From Ignavibacteriota bacterium (GTDB lineage: Bacteria > Bacteroidota > Ignavibacteria > UBA10030 > SZUA-254), in assembly GCA_025358305.1 (NCBI GenBank), contig JANYJZ010000041.1:62001-126000 (forward strand): DNA of 64,000 nucleotides, read 5' to 3'. Below the pieces are notes generated by a model, which was not told the origin of the DNA, made no database searches, and saw only the letters and a list, made by a program, of their open reading frames with translations. Both the position numbers and the translations under genes were made by a program. Positions 33,219 through 42,917 of the stretch are shown one piece after another (positions within the stretch are counted from its first letter, which is position 1; the number at the start of each line of letters is the position of its first letter).

Positions 33219-33704
33219 ATGAAAAAGCAGACCCTTTTCGCCCTCTTCGTTCTTCTTCTCGCCGCCTCGTCGGCCGGGCTCTCCCAGCCGATGGCAGCCG
33301 ATGCAAAGGTGGGGCTTTCCGTCTTCTCCGGAGGGGGAAGCTCGACCGGGCTTCTCTTCGGCGCGGGGCTCGACATACCGTTCCAGGAGAACCTCTATTT
33401 CCGGCCTGAATTGGATATCACAACGCACGGCGGGACGCCTATCGAGATCGCGGGCCTATTGAAGTATAATCTCCCCGCCGCGACCGCATCAATGCCGCTC
33501 TTCGTCGACGGCGGCCTCTCGATCTGGTTCTACTCGGGCGGTTCATCGCTCGGTCTCGATTTCGGCGGTGGAAGCTACATTTCTGCAGGCGATGGAAAGA
33601 TGAAGATCCCCCTCGAAGTCCGGATGGGACCCATCTTCAACGCGGGTGCCTCGTCCTTCCAGTTCTCGCTTTCTACCGGCATCCGTTTCTCCGTGGGAGG
33701 CTAG
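33219..33704 (+). CDS. Small outer-membrane beta-barrel-like protein
   Basis: The 161-residue protein has a signal peptide (SSAGLSQ) and alternating Gly-rich beta strands such as VGLSVFSGGGSSTGLLFGAG and FQFSLSTGIRFSVGG, ending in an aromatic-containing last strand as expected for a barrel inserted by BAM. It has no recognised ligand or enzyme motif. It starts 25 bases after the acyl-CoA dehydrogenase with AGGA upstream, so it may be co-transcribed although its role is likely unrelated. Confidence 0.7.
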   Translation: MKKQTLFALFVLLLAASSAGLSQPMAADAKVGLSVFSGGGSSTGLLFGAGLDIPFQENLYFRPELDITTHGGTPIEIAGLLKYNLPAATASMPLFVDGGLSIWFYSGGSSLGLDFGGGSYISAGDGKMKIPLEVRMGPIFNAGASSFQFSLSTGIRFSVGG

Positions 33705-33874
33705 CAAATTCCGGCGGAAGGTCGCACCCGTCTGATCGATGTGCAAATCGCTCTCCTATAGGGCCGTTTTGGCTCCTCAAGGGGAGAGGAACGTCCGATC
33801 GTGTGCAAAAAAGTGCCATTTTCAGTGCTAGAAAGGGGTTAGGTGGATCGCTTAAAGGATGTCCAAAAAAGTAC

Positions 33875-33903
33875 TTGACAAATGTTTAATTTTTTGTTAT
33901 ACT
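33875..33903 (+). promoter_or_regulatory. Consensus promoter before the outer-membrane gene pair
   Basis: TTGACA (33875-33880) and TATACT (33898-33903) are 17 bases apart, in an AT-rich stretch. It is the closest match to the sigma-70 consensus in the window and suggests high expression of the two genes that follow. Confidence 0.8.
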
Positions 33904-33967
33904 CTAACCGTTCTTTTTAGGTAGCTATTGGGACCCGAAACAGTCACTTGGAAGTTTGAGATTACGA

Positions 33968-34261
33968 ATGAAAAAAGCACTACTGATTCTTATCGCTCTC
34001 GTGGCAATGGCCGGCCTTTCCGCGTTCGGCCAGACCCCTGCAAACGGTAAGATCTCGCTCGGTTTCGGCGCCGAAGGTGCGGTACGGGTAGGGGTGTTCA
34101 GCAATGCCTCCAATTTCGGCATCGCACAGACCCTCGGTGCGCGCTTTGCGGAAGGCTCAGAGATGAATGTCGATATTCACGTCAATTGCTCAATGATCTA
34201 CACCGATCCTCCTTCCACGTCGTTTCTGGGGTTCGGTGCCGGCCATGAGTTCGGTATGTAA
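33968..34261 (+). CDS. Short exported protein, probably a truncated outer-membrane barrel
   Basis: The 97-residue protein has a signal peptide (MAGLSAFGQ) and barrel-like strands (GKISLGFGAEGAVRVGVFS, then MNVDIHVNCSMIY) but stops after GFGAGHEFGM, too early for a full barrel. The bases after the stop, in any frame, do not continue it. It may be the remnant of a gene like the next one or a real small secreted protein. It lies behind a near-perfect promoter and shares the terminator at 34992 with the following gene. Confidence 0.6.
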   Translation: MKKALLILIALVAMAGLSAFGQTPANGKISLGFGAEGAVRVGVFSNASNFGIAQTLGARFAEGSEMNVDIHVNCSMIYTDPPSTSFLGFGAGHEFGM

Positions 34262-34332
34262 GTCTACAGGTCAAATTCCAAATTACAAAAATCACTAAAT
34301 CACGTATTAACCACATAACAAAAGGCAACAAT

Positions 34333-34965
34333 ATGAAAAAACTGCTTCTGGTTCTCTTCATCATGGCGTTCGCAGCGAACCTGATGATTGCGGGAGCCCC
34401 GATGACCAATCAGGGTGACAAACAGCTCGGCTTCATCATCAACGGCCTCGGCTCGTTCGGTATCTCGGGCGTGAACTCTGGTGCGGGCATCACCGGCTTC
34501 GGCTTCAACTATTTCCTCTCGAAGGACATGGCTCTTCGCGCCAACGTCGGCTTTGGAAACACCAAGGTCACGACGCCCCAGGGCGCCGCTGGCGATAACG
34601 AGAACACGCAGACCGCGATCGGCATTCGTCCGGGTCTCGTGTGGCACATGGCTCCGGTTGCCGGTTCCATCTCCCCGTATTGGGGCGTGGAAGGTCAGTT
34701 CGGCTGGATCAAGAACGATTTCAAGCCTATCGCTCCGAACCCGGAAGTGAGCAACAGCGGCACGTTGTTCGGCGCTGGCGTGTTCATGGGCGGCGAATGG
34801 TATGCTTGGGACGGTATCAGCTTCAACGCTGAGTACAACCTGAGCTTCACCTCTGCTTCCACGAAGTCAGAAGCGGCCGGTGTCTCCACAGATGGTCCGT
34901 CCACCACGTCCTTCGGCATCAGCAGCTGGGCAGTCGGAATGAACATCTACATCGGCGGTCAGTAA
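34333..34965 (+). CDS. Outer-membrane beta-barrel protein
   Basis: The 210-residue protein has a signal peptide ending near NLMIAGAP and about eight to ten amphipathic strands (for example GFGFNYFLSKDMALRANVGF and GISFNAEYNLSFTSA), with the last strand WAVGMNIYIGGQ. This is the OmpX/OprG-like small barrel type often labelled porin family. The segment order Gly-rich, Asn-rich is clear but no specific function shows. It is the second gene behind the consensus promoter and is followed 26 bases later by a strong terminator, so it is likely abundant. Confidence 0.8.
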   Translation: MKKLLLVLFIMAFAANLMIAGAPMTNQGDKQLGFIINGLGSFGISGVNSGAGITGFGFNYFLSKDMALRANVGFGNTKVTTPQGAAGDNENTQTAIGIRPGLVWHMAPVAGSISPYWGVEGQFGWIKNDFKPIAPNPEVSNSGTLFGAGVFMGGEWYAWDGISFNAEYNLSFTSASTKSEAAGVSTDGPSTTSFGISSWAVGMNIYIGGQ

Positions 34966-34991
34966 GAGTTTCATCTCTGCTAGTAGTACAA

Positions 34992-35020
34992 AAGGCGTCC
35001 GCGAGGACGCCTTTTTTTTT
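34992..35020 (+). terminator. Intrinsic terminator after the outer-membrane pair
   Basis: A perfect 9-bp stem (AAGGCGTCC / GGACGCCTT) with a GCGA tetraloop is followed by a T-run. Confidence 0.95.
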
Positions 35021-35041
35021 ACTCTTCCTCTTGCCCCGCTC

Positions 35042-35070
35042 TTGAAGAACAGGCGGATTATATGTACATT
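35042..35070 (+). promoter_or_regulatory. Promoter of the sensor kinase gene
   Basis: TTGAAG (35042-35047) and TACATT (35065-35070) are 17 bases apart. Expected initiation near 35077 supports the ATG at 35112 as start rather than the TTG at 35079. Confidence 0.5.
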
Positions 35071-35111
35071 GACACAACTTGTCCCAATCGTCCGAGGTCG
35101 ACGCACCCTTG

Positions 35112-38100
35112 ATGGTCACGAAACAGTTTTCGACGGGTCTTCCCGCGCTCGATCAATACGTTGGTGGCATTCTCCCCGGCAATTCGCTCCTGCTGTTCTC
35201 GTCCGATCTCCTCCCCGCAGCGTCGATCCTTGAGCCCTTGGCCCGGCACGCGCGAGCCGAGAACATCCCGGTCGCCTACCTCTCCTTCAACGGTTCCTTG
35301 CGGGGCCTCCTTGCCCACTCTGCGAGGTATGCGGAATGGCAGTACTCCCCCTCGATGAAGACGGCCGAGGCGGCGCTCAACTCCATGAAGCGGTTCCTCG
35401 GGAGCCAGCGCGACGGATCGCTCATCCTCACCGACGACTGCTCCGTCTGGAACGAGCTTTTCCGCCACGAGAAGCACGCGATCGCATTCATGGCGGAACT
35501 TGCCCGGATCACGGAGCGTAAACACGGGATGTTCTGCGCAACGCTCCTCCGGAGCCGCTTTTCGCAAGGAGCGCTCTCCGCCCTGAAGGAGCTCCCGACG
35601 ATCTGCCTTGACATGGTTCTCCACGGCGATGATGTCTACGCCCTTCCCTTGTCGCTCCGGGGCCGGTACGTCTTGCACACTGCATTTCCCTGCCGCTTTG
35701 GTATTAAGGAGCTCCACCGTCCCGCTCCGGATGCCGCCACCGGCCCCGAGGGCCTCGCCTCCATGGTCCGGGAAGCGTCGGAGATCTTCCAAAGTGCATT
35801 CCAGGGCGCCCCGGAGGCGCTCCTCCTGTTCAGCCTCGAGGAGGACCTGCGCGAGCTCAACCGTCCGGCGGAACAGCTCCTGGGGTATGCCCGGGAGGAA
35901 CTCCTCACGCTCGCCCCGTCGGCGATCGTCGCGCCGCATCACTGGTACAGGATGCGCAGGTTCCTCGTGGAACTCCGGTCCAAGAAGAAACGCTCCGTCC
36001 GGCTCGACCTCCGGAAGAAGAACGGCCGGGTGTTCCCGGTGGAGTTCAGCGCGGCTCCCGTCGGACCCGGACGGTATGTCGGCATCCTCCGGGACGACTC
36101 GGAACGGACCCAGTCCGAGCTCGACTTGCGACGCTCGGGACTCGAGGCGCACTCGCTCATGGAATCGTCCGGGCTCGCCGTCGCCGTCGTTGCGCGGGGG
36201 AAGGTGCTCTTCGCCAATGCGGCGTTCGGCAGGCTCTTCGCCATTTCGGAAGGGGGCACGGCCCAGGACGCCCTCTTGAAACGGTTCTTCACTCCCGTCT
36301 CGGTGCAGAAGATCCAGAAGGCCGCCGCGCTCGAACCCGGAACACTCTCCTCGCTCGAACTCGAAGGGAGCCGGGCGGACGGCACGACGGTCGTCTGCCG
36401 GGCAAGCGCGGCGACGGTCGAGTTTCGGGGCCGCAGCGCTCTCCAGATCTCGTGCATCGACCTCTCCCGTGAACATGCGTCCCAATCTGCACTGGCCGAG
36501 GCGTACGGTCGGTACCGCGCAGCGGTGGAGTCCTCGGCGCTCCCGGTCGCGCTCCTCTCCGGCGACGCCGTTCGGTCCATGAACGGGGCGTTCCTCTCGC
36601 TCTTCGGCCTCGATGCGACCGAGCCCGGGGCGGACGTGCCCCTCTCCGCGCTCCTTGTCGAGGCCGATGTTCTGCGACTTCGCGAGGCGCTCCTGCGTCA
36701 GGCCTCCGGGAAGAAGGGGGCGTTGGCGCCGTTCGACGCTCTGGGGAAGATGAAGGACGGGACGGCGCTGGACCTGCGGCTCACCCTCCAGATCGTGAGA
36801 GGCGATGGTGGCGAGGGGGGAGGAGGGGCGCTGCTGTTCGCGGAGAACCGGAGCGCGCAGAAGCAGAAGGAGCGGGGCCTCTCGCAGCAGCAGCGGGACC
36901 TCGACCTCCTGAAGGAGATCATCTCCTCCTCGACGGGAACGCTGGACCTCGACCGGCTCCTCAGGATCGGTCTCGATAAGATCACCGAGGTCCTCCACTG
37001 GGACATGGGTGCGGTCTACCTCCTGGACGAGACACGCAAAGAGTTCCACCTCAACATCCACCACCACTTCCCGGAAGCCCTCGCGGCCGGTCTGGCGGTG
37101 CTTCCCCTGGATACGGGACTCGGCGGGTTCGCGGCGAAGACCCAGGAGCCGCACCTTCTCCGGCTGGACCATTATCCGAGCTACCTGCCGCACCGCGCGC
37201 TCTTCCGGGACCAGCACATCGCCCGGGTCTGCCTCCTCCCCTTGATCGCGCATGAGCGCCCCGTCGGACTCCTCATCACGGCGGCGAGGAAGGAAGTCGC
37301 CCTCGACGACCACTCCGTCGACCTGCTCCTCGCCCTGTCGCGCCAGCTCGGCAACGCGCTCGCCAACGCGCTCGCTTTCCGCCGATTGAAGCAGGACGAG
37401 GAACAATACCAGCTTCTCGTCGAGTCGAGCCCGGACGTCATGTACACCGCGCTGCCGAACGGGTCGTTCCTTTTTATCAGCCCGCAGGTGAAGCAGCTCA
37501 CCGGCTACGCCCCCCAGGACTTCTACCGGAGCCCGACCTTGTGGCTCTCGCTCATCCATGCCGACGACAAGAAGATCGTCCTGGGGCGCACGACGCGGCT
37601 CGAGGAGGCGGGAGAGAAGATCGTCACCGAGTACCGGCTCCTCCCGAAGGGAAAGGCCTCCCCGAAATGGCTCCGCGACGAGCTTTCCCTGAAGCGCGAC
37701 GCGACCGGCGCGGTCTCCGCGATGACCGGGGTCGTCACCGACGTGACGCGGTCCCGGGAGATCGTCGACCAGCTCGACGCCAGGAGCAAGCGCGACACCG
37801 CCATCTTCTCGAGCCTCACCGAGGGGGTGCTCGTCTTTGGGCCCCAGCTTCGGGTCGCCGTCTGGAACCGGGCACTCGAGGCGATCACCGGGTACACCGA
37901 ATACGAGATGCTCGAACGGACCCCGGACGAGGTCCCCCTGATCGCCGCGCTCGAGGAGGCCCTCCCGAAGCTCAACCGGGCGCTCGCGGGCGAGGTCGTC
38001 GTCGTGGAGCAGCTCGCGTTCCGGGCGAAGGCGGGCCAGAGCGAGTCGACCGCAACGATACGGTTCGCCCCCTTGCGCGAATCGGGCGGCGCCGTCACCG

Positions 38101-41100
38101 GCGTCGTCGGCGTCGTCATCGAGACCACCGGCGCGACCGAGGCGGCCGGCAACAGCCGGGCGACCGAAGCGGTCCTCATGAACGTCATCGACACGATGGA
38201 TGACATCCTCATCATCACGGACCTCAAGGGGACCATCATCCAGGTGAACAAGTCGTTCCTCCGGGTCCTGGGCTACGCCCGGAGCGAGGCGATCGGCTTC
38301 GAGTTCCCCTACTCGTGGCTCATCGAGGAGGAGATGGGACGCTTCGTCCTCTGGATCGCGAACTTGAGGGAGCGGAACTGGCTCCACGACTTCGACATGA
38401 CCTGGCGCGCGAAGGACGGGCGCTTGATCCCGATGAGCCTCTCGACGACGCTTCTGAGGAACTCCCTCGGCGAGCCGATCGCGATGCTCAACATCGCCCG
38501 GGACATCACCGAGCGGACGCGTCTCGCCCGTGACCTCGAGACCCGAAGTAAGCAGGTGGAGATGATCAACCGGATCATCAGCAAGGCGAACCAGACGGTC
38601 GATTTCGACGAGATCTTCTCCACCGTCACCGAGGAGATCCAGAAGTTCCTCCAGGCGGACACGATCACCATCGGCCTGCTCTCCGACGACGCGGCGGCCC
38701 TGCAGATCTACGCGCTCGGAGGGATCGATTCTCTGCGCAAAGGGGACCTCATCCCGATCGAGCAGACCGTCTCCCAGTTCGCGATCCGGTCCCAGAAGCC
38801 CGCCGTCATCGACGACCTCCTCCTCAACCCACAGTACAGCTCGCTCATCTCCCTCAGTAGGGGTCTCCGGTCGCAGATCTCGCTCCCGATACTCCTCAAG
38901 GGGAAGCCCTTGGGGACGCTCAATATCGGCAGCCGGGAGCCGCACTCGTTCAACGAGGAGCATGGACAGATGCTTCTTCCCTTGGCCCAGCAGATCGGGG
39001 CCATCATCGACCGGATCCAGCTCGTCACCAGGGTCACCGAGGACTCCCTCTACATCCGAAACCTCCTCGACTCCATCGATTCCATCGTCTACACGGTGGA
39101 CTCCCGGTTCCGGCTCCTCGAAGTGAACAAGGCGTTCGGCGAGTTCATGCGGGAGTGCGGGGCGGCGCCGGTGGCGGAGTACCAGGGGCTCGGGCTCTTT
39201 GACGTGCTGCCGAGCGAGCCGTTGAAGATCATGTTCCGGAAGGTCGTGGACCAGCTCCTCGCCGGATCGGTCCGGATCTTCTCCGAGGAGTTCACCCAAC
39301 AAGCGGGGGGCGTCGAGCGGATCTACCAGCTCACGATCAACCCCCTGGCGATCGGCGGCCGGATCACCGGTCTCGTGTTCACGCACACCGACATCACGGC
39401 GCTGAAGATCACGGAACTCGAGCTCAAGCAGAGCAACGAACAGCTCCTTGCCCTGAACGAGGTCTCGACCTTGATCAGCACCTCGTTCGATCTCCAGGAC
39501 ATCCTCAAGGCGGCGATACCGCTGCTCCAGCGGATGCTCGGGGCGACGGCGGTCCTCGTCTACCTCATCGAGAAGCCATCCCTGGACCTCTACCTCGCCG
39601 AACAGATCGGCCTGGACATCGAGAAGAGCAAGTCCATCATCCGGCTGAAGCACTCGACCTCCGCCACCGGGTCGGTCATCAAGACGAGGGAGCCCCTCTA
39701 CATCCAGGAGAAGGCGTTTGCCGACGAGCGCATCATCCCGCAGAACCGGGAGGTCCTCCGGGAGAACCGGATCGAGTCGATGGCCGTCATCCCGCTCGTG
39801 TCAAAGGACAAGGTCCTCGGCGCTCTCGACATCTTCTACGCCGCGCCGCACGAGTTCTTCCAGCAGGAGCAGCAGATGCTCGCCTTGATCGGGAACCAGC
39901 TCGGCTCGACGATCGAGAACGCGCAACTCTACAGCGAGCTCCGGAGCCAGATCGACCGGCTCACCGTGCTCTACGAGCTGAGCCAGAAGCTCACCTCGAC
40001 CTTGGAAGCGGGCCAGATCTTCCAGTCCGTGTACGAGAGCGTCTCCCAGATCGTCCCGTTCGAGCGGTTCTTCATCGAGCTGTACGACCTCCCGTCGAAG
40101 TCGATGACGGCGACGTTCCTCGTGGAGACCGTCCTGGAGGAAAAAAGGGTCGTTCCCCAGGCGTCGCAGCCGCATTCGGTCGGCGCGGGCAGCCCCGCGG
40201 CGCTCGTCCTGGAGCAGATGCGGCCGTTCCAGACGTACGACAAGCGCACGATGTACATTCCCATGGTCTCGAAGGAGACCCTCATCGGCATCATGTCGAT
40301 CCACTCGAGCTGGGCGGAGGAGTACGCCGAGTCGCACCTGCGGCTTCTGGAGAGCATCGGCAACCTCACCGCCATCGCCCTGGAGAAGGCGCAGCTCTAC
40401 GAAGAGACGCTGCAGAAGTCGGAGGAGATCCATCGCCGGAACAAGGAGCTCGACGACTTCACGTACGTCGTTTCGCACGACCTGAAGGAGCCCCTGATCA
40501 GCATCGAGGGGTTCAGCCGGATCCTTCAGATGGACTACCAGGAGGTCATCCAGCAGGAGGGGAAGGAGTACCTTGAATCCATCGTCGGCGCGACGACGCG
40601 CATGAAGGGCCTCATCGACGATCTTCTCATGCTCTCCCGGGTGAGCCGCCCGAGCGAGTCGTTCCGCCCGGTGCCGATCAAGGAGATCGTCGAGGACATC
40701 AAGACGGACATGGAGTTCACCATTCGGCAGAAAGGCGTGAAGATCATCGTTGACGCGGACCTCCCGGACGTCGTCGGGAACGCCACCCAGATCACCATGG
40801 TCTTCCGGAACCTCATCGGAAACGCCATAAAGTTCAATAACGCCCCAAATCCGGAGGTCGAGATAGGATTTCGAAATGCGGAGAATAATTCTTATCTTTT
40901 CTTCATCCGGGACAACGGGATCGGGATCGACCCGGACTTCCACGAGAAGATCTTCGTCATCTTCCAGCGCCTCCACCGCCGGGAAGACTACGAAGGGTCG
41001 GGGGCCGGCCTCGCGATCGTGAAGAAGATCATCGAGATCCACAAGGGGACCATATGGGTGGAGTCGCGCATCGGCGAAGGTTCCACGTTCTTTTTCACTA

Positions 41101-41123
41101 TACCGAAAATAGCTGAGGCGTAG
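35112..41123 (+). CDS. Giant soluble multi-PAS/GAF histidine kinase with degenerate KaiC-like N-terminal domain
   Basis: The 2,003-residue protein has no membrane helix. Residues 1-200 resemble a RecA/KaiC-type domain (FSTGLPALDQYVGGILPGNS) but the P-loop Lys-Thr is absent. Then come PAS (from about 226, 347 and 470), GAF (611), PAS (766, 899, 1021), GAF (1163), PAS (1315), and two GAF (1458, 1630). The kinase core has His1789 in VVSHDLKEPL, the N-box RNLIGNAIKFN, DNGIGIDPDF and GSGAGLAIVKK. It should sense many cytoplasmic cues, perhaps redox or gas, and phosphorylate the regulator encoded 6 bases downstream. PAS ligands cannot be told. Start could be TTG 35079. Confidence 0.92.
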   Translation: MVTKQFSTGLPALDQYVGGILPGNSLLLFSSDLLPAASILEPLARHARAENIPVAYLSFNGSLRGLLAHSARYAEWQYSPSMKTAEAALNSMKRFLGSQRDGSLILTDDCSVWNELFRHEKHAIAFMAELARITERKHGMFCATLLRSRFSQGALSALKELPTICLDMVLHGDDVYALPLSLRGRYVLHTAFPCRFGIKELHRPAPDAATGPEGLASMVREASEIFQSAFQGAPEALLLFSLEEDLRELNRPAEQLLGYAREELLTLAPSAIVAPHHWYRMRRFLVELRSKKKRSVRLDLRKKNGRVFPVEFSAAPVGPGRYVGILRDDSERTQSELDLRRSGLEAHSLMESSGLAVAVVARGKVLFANAAFGRLFAISEGGTAQDALLKRFFTPVSVQKIQKAAALEPGTLSSLELEGSRADGTTVVCRASAATVEFRGRSALQISCIDLSREHASQSALAEAYGRYRAAVESSALPVALLSGDAVRSMNGAFLSLFGLDATEPGADVPLSALLVEADVLRLREALLRQASGKKGALAPFDALGKMKDGTALDLRLTLQIVRGDGGEGGGGALLFAENRSAQKQKERGLSQQQRDLDLLKEIISSSTGTLDLDRLLRIGLDKITEVLHWDMGAVYLLDETRKEFHLNIHHHFPEALAAGLAVLPLDTGLGGFAAKTQEPHLLRLDHYPSYLPHRALFRDQHIARVCLLPLIAHERPVGLLITAARKEVALDDHSVDLLLALSRQLGNALANALAFRRLKQDEEQYQLLVESSPDVMYTALPNGSFLFISPQVKQLTGYAPQDFYRSPTLWLSLIHADDKKIVLGRTTRLEEAGEKIVTEYRLLPKGKASPKWLRDELSLKRDATGAVSAMTGVVTDVTRSREIVDQLDARSKRDTAIFSSLTEGVLVFGPQLRVAVWNRALEAITGYTEYEMLERTPDEVPLIAALEEALPKLNRALAGEVVVVEQLAFRAKAGQSESTATIRFAPLRESGGAVTGVVGVVIETTGATEAAGNSRATEAVLMNVIDTMDDILIITDLKGTIIQVNKSFLRVLGYARSEAIGFEFPYSWLIEEEMGRFVLWIANLRERNWLHDFDMTWRAKDGRLIPMSLSTTLLRNSLGEPIAMLNIARDITERTRLARDLETRSKQVEMINRIISKANQTVDFDEIFSTVTEEIQKFLQADTITIGLLSDDAAALQIYALGGIDSLRKGDLIPIEQTVSQFAIRSQKPAVIDDLLLNPQYSSLISLSRGLRSQISLPILLKGKPLGTLNIGSREPHSFNEEHGQMLLPLAQQIGAIIDRIQLVTRVTEDSLYIRNLLDSIDSIVYTVDSRFRLLEVNKAFGEFMRECGAAPVAEYQGLGLFDVLPSEPLKIMFRKVVDQLLAGSVRIFSEEFTQQAGGVERIYQLTINPLAIGGRITGLVFTHTDITALKITELELKQSNEQLLALNEVSTLISTSFDLQDILKAAIPLLQRMLGATAVLVYLIEKPSLDLYLAEQIGLDIEKSKSIIRLKHSTSATGSVIKTREPLYIQEKAFADERIIPQNREVLRENRIESMAVIPLVSKDKVLGALDIFYAAPHEFFQQEQQMLALIGNQLGSTIENAQLYSELRSQIDRLTVLYELSQKLTSTLEAGQIFQSVYESVSQIVPFERFFIELYDLPSKSMTATFLVETVLEEKRVVPQASQPHSVGAGSPAALVLEQMRPFQTYDKRTMYIPMVSKETLIGIMSIHSSWAEEYAESHLRLLESIGNLTAIALEKAQLYEETLQKSEEIHRRNKELDDFTYVVSHDLKEPLISIEGFSRILQMDYQEVIQQEGKEYLESIVGATTRMKGLIDDLLMLSRVSRPSESFRPVPIKEIVEDIKTDMEFTIRQKGVKIIVDADLPDVVGNATQITMVFRNLIGNAIKFNNAPNPEVEIGFRNAENNSYLFFIRDNGIGIDPDFHEKIFVIFQRLHRREDYEGSGAGLAIVKKIIEIHKGTIWVESRIGEGSTFFFTIPKIAEA

Positions 41124-41129
41124 GGGTCA

Positions 41130-41807
41130 ATGGCGGACAATGGCAAGATCGAGATCCTCCTGGTGGAGGACAATAAGGACTTCGCAAAGCTCGTCCAAGT
41201 CTATCTCCAGCGGTACGAGAAGGACCGCTTCGCCGTTACCTGGAGGGAGAACCACACCGACGCAATGGCGGAGCTCGAAGGGGAGAAGCGGTACGACGTC
41301 GTCCTCATGGACTATTTCCTCCCCGGGAAGAACGGCCTCGAGATCACGAAGGATATGGTCGTCCGGAAGATCGACGTTCCGGTCATCTTCCTTACCGTCA
41401 ACAAGGACTTCGAACTCGCCCTCGAGGTGATGAAGCTCGGGGCCGCGGACTACCTCGTCAAGGAGGAGATCTCCTCGCCCGTCCTGCCGAAGACCGTCCT
41501 CGGGGTCATCGAGAAGCGGAACCTTCTCCGGCAGCTCCTCGAGATCGAGAAGAGTCGAGAGCGCCTCCGGGCGATCCGGGCGACCCTCAACGGCGTCGTC
41601 CAGGACTTCGAGACGCCCCTGCACGAGATGCGCCTCATCTCCGACGACCTCAAGGCGAAGGTCACCGCCCCCGCCTCCATGAACTACATCCGGATGATCG
41701 ACGAGAATGTCAACCGGATCATCGACAAGCTCGATAAGCTCATGACGCTCAAGGCCGACAAGACCGTCAAGTACATCAAGGACATCAAGATGATCGACCT
41801 TTCCTGA
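41130..41807 (+). CDS. Response regulator with C-terminal helical domain
   Basis: The 225-residue protein begins with a receiver domain: acidic pair in LLVEDNKDF, phosphorylated Asp in VVLMDYFLPGKNG, Thr in IFLTVNK and Lys in DYLVKEE. There is no DNA-binding domain. Instead the last 90 residues are helical (about 128-215) and look like a histidine-kinase dimerisation hairpin (LNGVVQDFETPLHEMRL) without the phospho-accepting His in the usual HD or HE pair. It lies 6 bases after the giant kinase, so it is its likely partner. It probably acts by protein contact. Confidence 0.85.
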   Translation: MADNGKIEILLVEDNKDFAKLVQVYLQRYEKDRFAVTWRENHTDAMAELEGEKRYDVVLMDYFLPGKNGLEITKDMVVRKIDVPVIFLTVNKDFELALEVMKLGAADYLVKEEISSPVLPKTVLGVIEKRNLLRQLLEIEKSRERLRAIRATLNGVVQDFETPLHEMRLISDDLKAKVTAPASMNYIRMIDENVNRIIDKLDKLMTLKADKTVKYIKDIKMIDLS

Positions 41808-41870
41808 CCTGGGGGGCCGTTTGCCCACGGCCCGCCGGACCGAAGGATCCCTCGTCATCCCCCCGAACGT

Positions 41871-42737
41871 ATGAAGTTCACCATCGCCCTCGCCCAGATC
41901 GACTCCCGCGTCGCCGACATCGCCGGCAACGTCCGCCGTCATGCCGACGCCATCGACAGAGCCCGGCAGGGGGGCGCAGACCTTGTCGTGTTCCCCGAAC
42001 TGAGCCTGTCGGGTTATTCCCTCAAGGATGCCGCCGCCGACGTCGCCATCCGTGTCGCGGATCCGCGGCCTTTTGGTGTCATCCCCGAACGCACCGGAGA
42101 TATCTCCGTGCTCCTGGGGTGCGCCGAGGAGACCGAGGACTTCGCCGTGACGAACTCCGCGTTCCTCATCGAGGAGGGGAGGGTGCGCTCCGTTCACCGG
42201 AAGATCTACCCGCCCACCTATGGCATGTTCGAGGAGATGCGGATCTTCTCTCCCGGCAAGAGCGTCCGGACGGTCTCCTGGCGCCATGGCACGTTGGGCG
42301 TCCTGATCTGCGAGGACCTCTGGCATCTTCCCCTGCCCTACCTTCTCGCCCAGGAAGGGGCCCAGGTCATCATCGGCATGGCGGCGAGCCCGACCCGGCT
42401 CTCCGGCGACGCTGTGCGCTTGCGGCAGGCGCAGGTGAACTCCGAGCAGCATCAGGCCTATGCGAGGCTCCTCGGATCGTATGTCGTGTTCTGCAACAGG
42501 GTGGGCTATGAGGACGGCGTGAACTTCTGGGGCGGATCCGAGGTCATCGGCCCGAACGGCGACACGGTCGTCCGGGCGAAGCTCTTTGACGAGGACATGG
42601 TCTTTGCGGAGATCGACACCGACGAGGTGAAGCGGGCCCGGAGGCAGTCGCGGCACTTCCTCGACGACGACCTCGGACTCGTCCTCAGGGAGGCGAAGCG
42701 CATCCGCCGAGGCGGGCTCTCACAGTTGGGACGATAG
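41871..42737 (+). CDS. Carbon-nitrogen hydrolase (nitrilase superfamily)
   Basis: The 288-residue protein has the catalytic triad of the family: Glu in VVFPELSLSGY, Lys in VHRKIYPPTYGMF and Cys in GVLICEDLWHLP. The KIYPPTYG and CEDLWH forms are closest to the glutaminase domain of NAD+ synthetase and to free amidases of that branch. It probably hydrolyses an amide in the cytoplasm; the substrate is unknown and no NAD synthetase domain is attached. It follows the response regulator after 63 bases. Confidence 0.9.
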   Translation: MKFTIALAQIDSRVADIAGNVRRHADAIDRARQGGADLVVFPELSLSGYSLKDAAADVAIRVADPRPFGVIPERTGDISVLLGCAEETEDFAVTNSAFLIEEGRVRSVHRKIYPPTYGMFEEMRIFSPGKSVRTVSWRHGTLGVLICEDLWHLPLPYLLAQEGAQVIIGMAASPTRLSGDAVRLRQAQVNSEQHQAYARLLGSYVVFCNRVGYEDGVNFWGGSEVIGPNGDTVVRAKLFDEDMVFAEIDTDEVKRARRQSRHFLDDDLGLVLREAKRIRRGGLSQLGR

Positions 42738-42917
42738 GAACTCGTGGGGGGCGGGATGGGACCTTTTCTCTGGCGGCAAGGGAGCGCCGTCGTATAGGAA
42801 GAACGGGTCCGATCGATCCTGCAATCCGCCCGACGCGCCCTGACCTGCGCGAACGGGAGATCAGCCCTCGTCCGCTCCTCGAAGCACAGCGCGGGTCTTC
42901 GTTGCGCGTGGCTTTGC

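Noticed and set aside
35058-39653. 1,531-codon open frame on the minus strand opposite the giant kinase
   Set aside because: Its protein is an Arg/Asp/Glu/Leu-rich mirror of the kinase codons with no fold or motif; GC-rich codon use keeps the antisense frame open.
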